A stretch of DNA of 64,000 nucleotides from Tillus elongatus. Lineage: Eukaryota; Arthropoda; Insecta; Coleoptera; Cleridae. The stretch lies in NCBI GenBank assembly GCA_964006375.1, contig OZ023269.1, forward strand, positions 127,853,309-127,917,308, in the 5' to 3' direction. The notes under the pieces are model-generated. The model made no database searches. It saw nothing but the letters and a program-made list of their open reading frames with translations, and was not told where the DNA came from. A program made the position numbers and the translations under genes. Position 1 is the stretch's first letter. Every line of letters begins with the position of its first letter. Below are positions 59,440-64,000 of the stretch, piece by piece.

Positions 59440-60110
59440 GCATCGCAGCCTTTGCTACTCCACCGATTTTAAAATCACTGTGCCTTGAACTAGTCTGCAC
59501 AGCAATTGGTAGGGTGAAGTTTTATATTGCTCTATCTCCGGTCTAGGCTGTCCGTACATCAGTTGTCTTTTACGGTCCAGAGCTTTACACTCGCACAAGA
59601 TGTACTGGGCTGATTCCTCCCCCTCACCGCAGAGTCCCCATGCCAGGTCCCCATCGAACCGCGCCATTTTATGCAGGCGTTTCTTGACAGTCATGTGTCC
59701 CTTCAGGAGTCTTGTTATGTTCTTGAGCTGTCCTCTGCTAATATTTAGCAGCTCCACAGCTCTGTTTGGACTAGGTTGTCAAATTAATGACATTTGAGCC
59801 CTGGACAATCAGCCCAGTATGCATTATGCTGTTCCCTGACCTAGGACTCGATGGTTCCCCTGGCCGTGCCTTTCGACACGCCCAGGACCGGTTCTGATCC
59901 CATAAATGGTTCTGCTGATCCTCTCTTCGCGAGACTGTCAGCTTCTTCATTGCCTTTGACCCCCTAGTGACCCGGCACCCAGATGAGGGTGACCTCATTC
60001 TACCCAGCCAGGTCGTTCGTCTCGGCATTCACTTACCAGCCTAGAATTTACCCGTGGGATACTTAGAGCCTTAAGGGTTGCCTGGCTGTCTGTGGCTAGG
60101 TAGTAAATAC
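59440..60110 (-). pseudogene. LINE RNase H and C-terminal knuckle
   Basis: From 60110, across frames: YYLATDSQATLKALS (RNase H), then VTLIWVPGH, a TAG stop and GVKGNEEADSLAKRGSAEPF (catalytic Asp and His region of RNase H). The 100-codon frame 59757-59455 follows: ISRGQLKNITRLLKGHMTVK, then LCGEGEESAQYILCECKALD. This order marks the 3' end of an RNase H-bearing LINE (I/R1-type groups). It is more GC-rich than its surroundings and carries stops and frameshifts. Confidence 0.8.
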
Positions 60111-60177
60111 CTTACTACATACCAAAACTTAACTTTCTAGGTTTATAGAAAATTAAGTTATGCAAATTTTGGGCATT

Positions 60178-60222
60178 TAATGAAAATTCGCTACCATAAC
60201 ACACCAGCTGCGTCCCGATTTT
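60178..60222 (-). repeat. M element terminus
   Basis: TGAAAATTCGCTACCATAAC then ACACCAGCTGCGTCC. Confidence 0.65.
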
Positions 60223-61554
60223 TTTTACTTTTTATTTTATTATGTTTAATTTTCGGTTATATCATTACAGTATACTCAAATATCTGTAATGTGTTTATGA
60301 GAATAGGTAAATATTATTATTATTATTATTCCATACATATAGGACACTGTACAATTTGTAGATGCAAAATTATTTGTTCGTACTGGAATAAAATAGCAGC
60401 TTTAGCACTTCAGCGACACAAACACATTTCTGTGGCCAATGTACCCACAAATGTGCTCCCACCCCAAATTAGGTATGGATCATTTTTCAAAACAATTCGC
60501 TAACTAATTGCAGACATTTAAAACAAAATTAGTGCCTATAAATAACAAACCTCGCATTAAGCAGATAATTAACAACAATAAATACCAAGAGCTACAACTC
60601 AATTTCCTTTATCGGCAACCGAAGCATTAATAATTGATCAAATATTTACAGAAACCTAAAAAAAGTAATTCGTGATTTTAGTAATCGATTCTGATCAATA
60701 TAATTATATTATATTCGGTAGTTTTTTCACCAAATTAATAACTTTTTACTTCAGAGATATAAATGGGTTTATTTGATTCTTAAATGTATTATTTAAGAAA
60801 TCTTGCATGAATAAAAAAACACTACGGTAAAGAAAAGAACAAACATTCGGTTTGCGATTATGTTTTTGACGTGTATAACTTACCATTAAAAACATCTTAA
60901 ATTACACCTTTGAATTACATTGAAAGATTGTGGGAGTTTTATTTAGAGATCCCATTTCGAATACCATATAATTAAAATTATTGAGGTAGCACCCTATTCA
61001 AACGCCTGTAATGAAATATCAAGTTTCAAGGGATAAAAAATATAATTCACCCTCTGTGCACTTGTGTAGTCTGTTGTAGACAATGTAGGTCTTACAATAT
61101 ACAAGTTATGGATCAAAGAAACAATACAATTTGAAAGGAAATACATAGTGGGGTTAGGAGAGTTGATTGTCTCAACCAAGCAGTGAAAATTAAATGGGTT
61201 AACTTTAATACAAGGCGTCTTTTAATATTTTGACGATTTTTGACAGCTGACATAAAACGAGTTGCTTGTTTTATGTAAATCACATGATCATTACAGTCTA
61301 AAGGTTATGTCGCCTAGTCGTCGAGAACATGACTCTCAGTATCCTACAGCTCTTGTTTTTCATTAGTTTCCGCACTATATCAAGGTTTTACAAAGTTTTC
61401 CCCTTGGTCTACTCCATCCCTTTTTACAATTTGTGCTTATCAAATAAGATTGTCGGAAAGTTACTACTTCAGAATGTCTCAAACCAATTTTGCCTTCCTC
61501 CTCGCAAATTCTTTGGTCAAACATCTTAGTTCTCTCAGGTTTTTCTAGCGCATT
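60223..61554. other. Unassigned ~1.3 kb with a zinc-finger-like frame
   Basis: A plus-strand frame at 60300-60503 contains GHCTICRCKIICSYWNKIAA and LALQRHKHISVANVPTNV, a C-x2-C...H-x-H pattern that may be a BED-like finger. It is downstream of an ATT microsatellite, with no conventional start and no partner domain. The rest is AT-rich and unassigned. Confidence 0.3.
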
Positions 61555-61706
61555 TTTATATCTCTTCTTTTTTATGTACCTTGTCTTTTTTCTTTCCACG
61601 TCTTAAAAGCTTCCATTCTCTAATTCATGCTCATTAAAGGCCACATTAATCCAGTCCTCTGGATACATTATAACTTTCCATACGAGTCACTTGATAAGTA
61701 TCCCCC

Positions 61707-61737
<31 letters not shown>

Positions 61738-62020
61738 CTTTCTCTCTCTCTCTCTCTTTCTCTCTCTCAGATCCAAGTTAAAATATTTATCAGCGAGAAG
61801 AGTAGTTGGTCTACTCTTATTTATCTTGTCCTGTTCTTATTTATCTTCCATACTTTTGTTTATCGATTTTTAGTTAAATTTTTCTGAATACACAATCCTT
61901 TAATTATTTTTCCGTTTCCTGTATCATCACTGTCCTCGTACCTTATGCGCAAATAGTTATTTTGATTTCTGCTATCCTTTCTTTCAGCTTATTTATTGTA
62001 TTTTTAAGTCAGTAAATGAT
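61555..62020 (-). pseudogene. Highly decayed RTE-like LINE fragment
   Basis: Minus-strand codons near 61830-61775 read KSRPTTLLADKYFNLDL, matching the block at 45960-45910 and 18560. Flanking pieces (TCTTAAAAGCTTC; AGCTTATTTATTGTATTTT) match 18380-18390 and 18845-18860. A CT-rich tract has expanded within it. Confidence 0.45.
61704..61768. repeat. (CT)n-rich microsatellite
   Basis: CT units with periodic CTTT interruptions, inside the decayed RTE-like fragment. Confidence 0.93.
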
Positions 62021-62244
62021 TTCAAAATTATTATTTTAACATTTATAAAATGTTTTTTGCAGTAAATATGGATAAATTTTATTCTGAAGTTTGTTATTAA
62101 GAAATTTTGAAGACATGTTAATGACCAAAAACAGATTCTATTTACCCTAAACAACATTTGTAACAAGGAAATTAATTATTTTTGAAAATTTCATTTTGAA
62201 TGCATCCTTTATAAAAATTGTGTGGGCTACAAGCCCAAGCCAAA

Positions 62245-62420
62245 CATTTCCATTTCTCTCGAGCCTCATTTTTCCTATTGTTTTGAGTGCTTTTCTAGTT
62301 CGCTCACACATACAGAATGTACAATGTTTCGTACAGATGGTGCGAAACATTGTATGTGTGAGCGAACTAGAAAAGCACTCAAAACAATAGGAAAAAGGAG
62401 GCTCGAGAGAAATGGAAATG
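62245..62420. repeat. Near-perfect ~80-bp-arm palindrome
   Basis: Arms 62245-62331 and ~62344-62420 are inverted copies (CATTTCCATTTCTCTCGAGC against GCTCGAGAGAAATGGAAATG). The left arm carries ~9 extra bases. The loop is short. Confidence 0.85.
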
Positions 62421-62470
62421 AGATTATTGCTTCTGTAGGCCTGGGAAAATCATTCGATAATATTGAATAA
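62360..62470 (+). pseudogene. RTE-like reverse transcriptase fragment
   Basis: Decodes to ERTRKALKTIGKRRLERNGN then EIIASVGLGKSFDNIE, equivalent to the TRDAIL..FIDLEKAFDNV region. The catalytic FxD reads SVGL, so it is inactive. The inverted left arm of the palindrome is a copy of its first part. Confidence 0.55.
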
Positions 62471-62770
62471 AAAATATTGTTTTATATAATGATAATGCCA
62501 TATAATTAAAATGGCCCCAACAAAATTAGAATTGTGAAAAAGTCAGAGAAGTTATAAACTATAACATTTTTTTCGAAAGGGGCGTAAAACGTTCTCGAAA
62601 TGATAAGCTTTCAAACGCCCATAGACCGATTAAAATCTGTCATATCTTTGATCAACTAGTCACAGGCGTCAAACAGATAACACTCTTCGTCGGGCTAAAA
62701 AACAATTGGATTAGAGGGATAGCAGCATTATCCTCAATCTATACAAAAATCGGGAAATAATAATTTGGGA
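62471..62770. other. Unassigned AT-rich sequence
   Basis: Nothing recognised. Confidence 0.5.
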
Positions 62771-63035
62771 TGATTAACATCAACCGAGGTTCTGGCATTG
62801 TATTTAAGCAAGCTGAATGTCTGCACGTTCCGCCGTTCGGGGGAGGGAGGGGGTTGGTAGGCTTAAAACCGTCGGTCCCGTGTCGATGAGATGTTGAGCA
62901 CGTTAAAGATCCCTACCCTCCTTAGAGAAAGGCAGGGGTTCGGCAAAATTTCCAGGATGGTGAGGTAAAACTGCTGCCTGGAGTCGGTGATTGTCCCTAG
63001 TCGCGGAAATAGGCCGACGTTAAAGAACGATAGTA
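62771..63035 (+). mobile_element. SINE body copy
   Basis: ACATCAACCGAGGTTCTGGC to CGGAAATAGGCCGACGTTAA, the same body as 44600-44830, with a G-rich insertion near 62838-62852. The tRNA-like head is absent. Confidence 0.8.
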
Positions 63036-63404
63036 GGCTATGAAATCCAATATCAGAAAACAAATGACAAAAAAAAGTGTTCAAAAAGCCGTAGGCCATG
63101 GAGTCTAACAATAGACTCCTACTTTTAACATAATTTTCCGTAATGATTCACGCTAAAAAATATTGTGATTTAATATACAATACTTAATTAGGTAATAATG
63201 CTGGGTAATATTATGTGAAACAGTTTAATAACTAAACCCGGCAATAACAAACAGAAACCTAAACTCCAGATAACAACACAATTAGAAACGGAACTCAACA
63301 AATAATAAAATAGAAACTTAAAAGTACACTAAATAGAAAATTGTTCACTATGGCCAATGCACTTTATATACCTTTTTTATTTCTAATTTATTTCTATTTC
63401 TATT
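63036..63404. other. Unassigned AT-rich sequence
   Basis: Nothing recognised. Confidence 0.5.
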
Positions 63405-63755
63405 AGTTAATTTTCTTGTACAAAATGTTCTTTTAATAGCGAATTTTCCTATAAATGAATTTAATGAATTTTCTTTAAAGAAACATTTGTTGCGAATTTT
63501 TGTATGAAAAACATTTTTTAAACGAAATTGATCGAAAATAAGGTTTTAATGGATTTTCGTGCAAACAAATAATTTTATTTTCAACTTTAATTACAGATTA
63601 GATATATAATTTTAATTTTATGTATTCTTTTTGCAAAATTTTGTGTAAAAAATATTTGATGTCTGCTTTCATTAAAAAAAAAGACATATCTGCCATTAAA
63701 AATATTTTAATGAAAATTCAATACCATAACGCATTTGCTGCGTCCAGACTTTTTT
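63405..63755 (-). repeat. M element, AT-rich variant
   Basis: TTAATTTTCTTGTACAAAAT, GATTTTCGTGCAAACAAATA and the end ATACCATAACGCATTTGCTG as in the other AT-rich M copies. Confidence 0.65.
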
Positions 63756-64000
63756 GTCTTCTACAAAAAAACACACAATTTAACAATATGGGCTGTTAAG
63801 AAGTTGTGGTCAAAGCAGAATTATGTACAGGTCAGAACTTATCGTGAATGAAGGCATGAAGTGTAGCACCAGCAGGAACATATGGAAGCAAAAAGCAATT
63901 TAATTTTATTAGGCATTTGCTGCGTCCAGACTTTTTTGTCTTCTACAAAAAAACACACAATTTAACAATATGGGCTGTTAAGAAGAAGTTGTGGTCAAAG
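63731..64000 (+). repeat. Tandem duplication, period ~182 bp, cut by window end
   Basis: GCATTTGCTGCGTCCAGACT starts at 63731 and again at 63913, followed in both by CACACACAATTTAACAATAT and GGGCTGTTAAGAAG. The second unit has an extra AAG and continues past 64000. Confidence 0.85.

Overview
This is a repeat-dominated, AT-rich stretch of a eukaryotic genome, most likely an arthropod and probably an insect. That guess rests on the mix of elements: several non-LTR retrotransposon (LINE) families, Penelope-like elements, piggyBac, Tigger/pogo and Tc1/mariner relics, a tRNA-derived SINE and very long (TA)n arrays. No bacterial gene layout exists here and I find no convincing multi-exon host gene; one possible short exon (55719-55802) is listed at low confidence. 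Almost every long reading frame is a decayed transposon fragment or an artefact of a (TA)n or (CT)n tract.

Layout. 0-9.9 kb: a recurrent ~1 kb element that carries an internal (TA)n array and a tRNA-like pol III box pair (called family B here), a palindromic insertion inside one such (TA)n, a SINE with target duplications, a minus-strand CR1/Jockey-type LINE with a (TTTAA)n tail, and the first copy of a LINE called family A. 9.9-16.7 kb: a composite repeat (M-D-B) interrupted by a family A LINE, a LINE endonuclease fragment, a minus-strand piggyBac relic, a Penelope-like element with a GIY-YIG domain, and a LINE interrupted by a 120-bp insertion that carries a complete hammerhead ribozyme fold. 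16.7-25.4 kb: GC-rich degenerate minisatellite, an RTE-like LINE whose reverse transcriptase contains a (TA)n array, M-D-B and B repeats, a solo Tigger end, and a family A LINE with a long (GA)n tract. 25.4-33.4 kb: a ~1.5 kb inverted repeat of M and D modules, two more family A LINEs, SINE pieces and a head-to-head pair of Penelope terminal repeats. 33.8-39.9 kb: a Tigger/pogo transposase relic split by an R1-like LINE 3' end, then the best preserved reverse transcriptase in the window. 40-51 kb: Penelope terminal pieces (one with a hammerhead-like fold), another family A LINE, a full SINE with a 15-bp target duplication and many M and B repeats. 51-64 kb: mariner relics, one with both ~115-bp terminal inverted repeats and TA target sites, a second Penelope-like element, a LINE RNase H tail, a hairpin made from an inverted reverse-transcriptase fragment, and more SINE and M copies.

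The most interesting signals are small and structural. (1) Hammerhead ribozyme folds occur at several sites, both in Penelope terminal repeats and in a separate 120-bp mini-insertion whose removal restores the LINE reading frame. (2) The (TA)n and (CT)n arrays are not randomly placed: (TA)n sits at one fixed internal site of family B, and (CT)n grows from one native CT-rich codon run of LINE family A. All family, clade and ribozyme calls were made by eye and need alignment or covariance searches.
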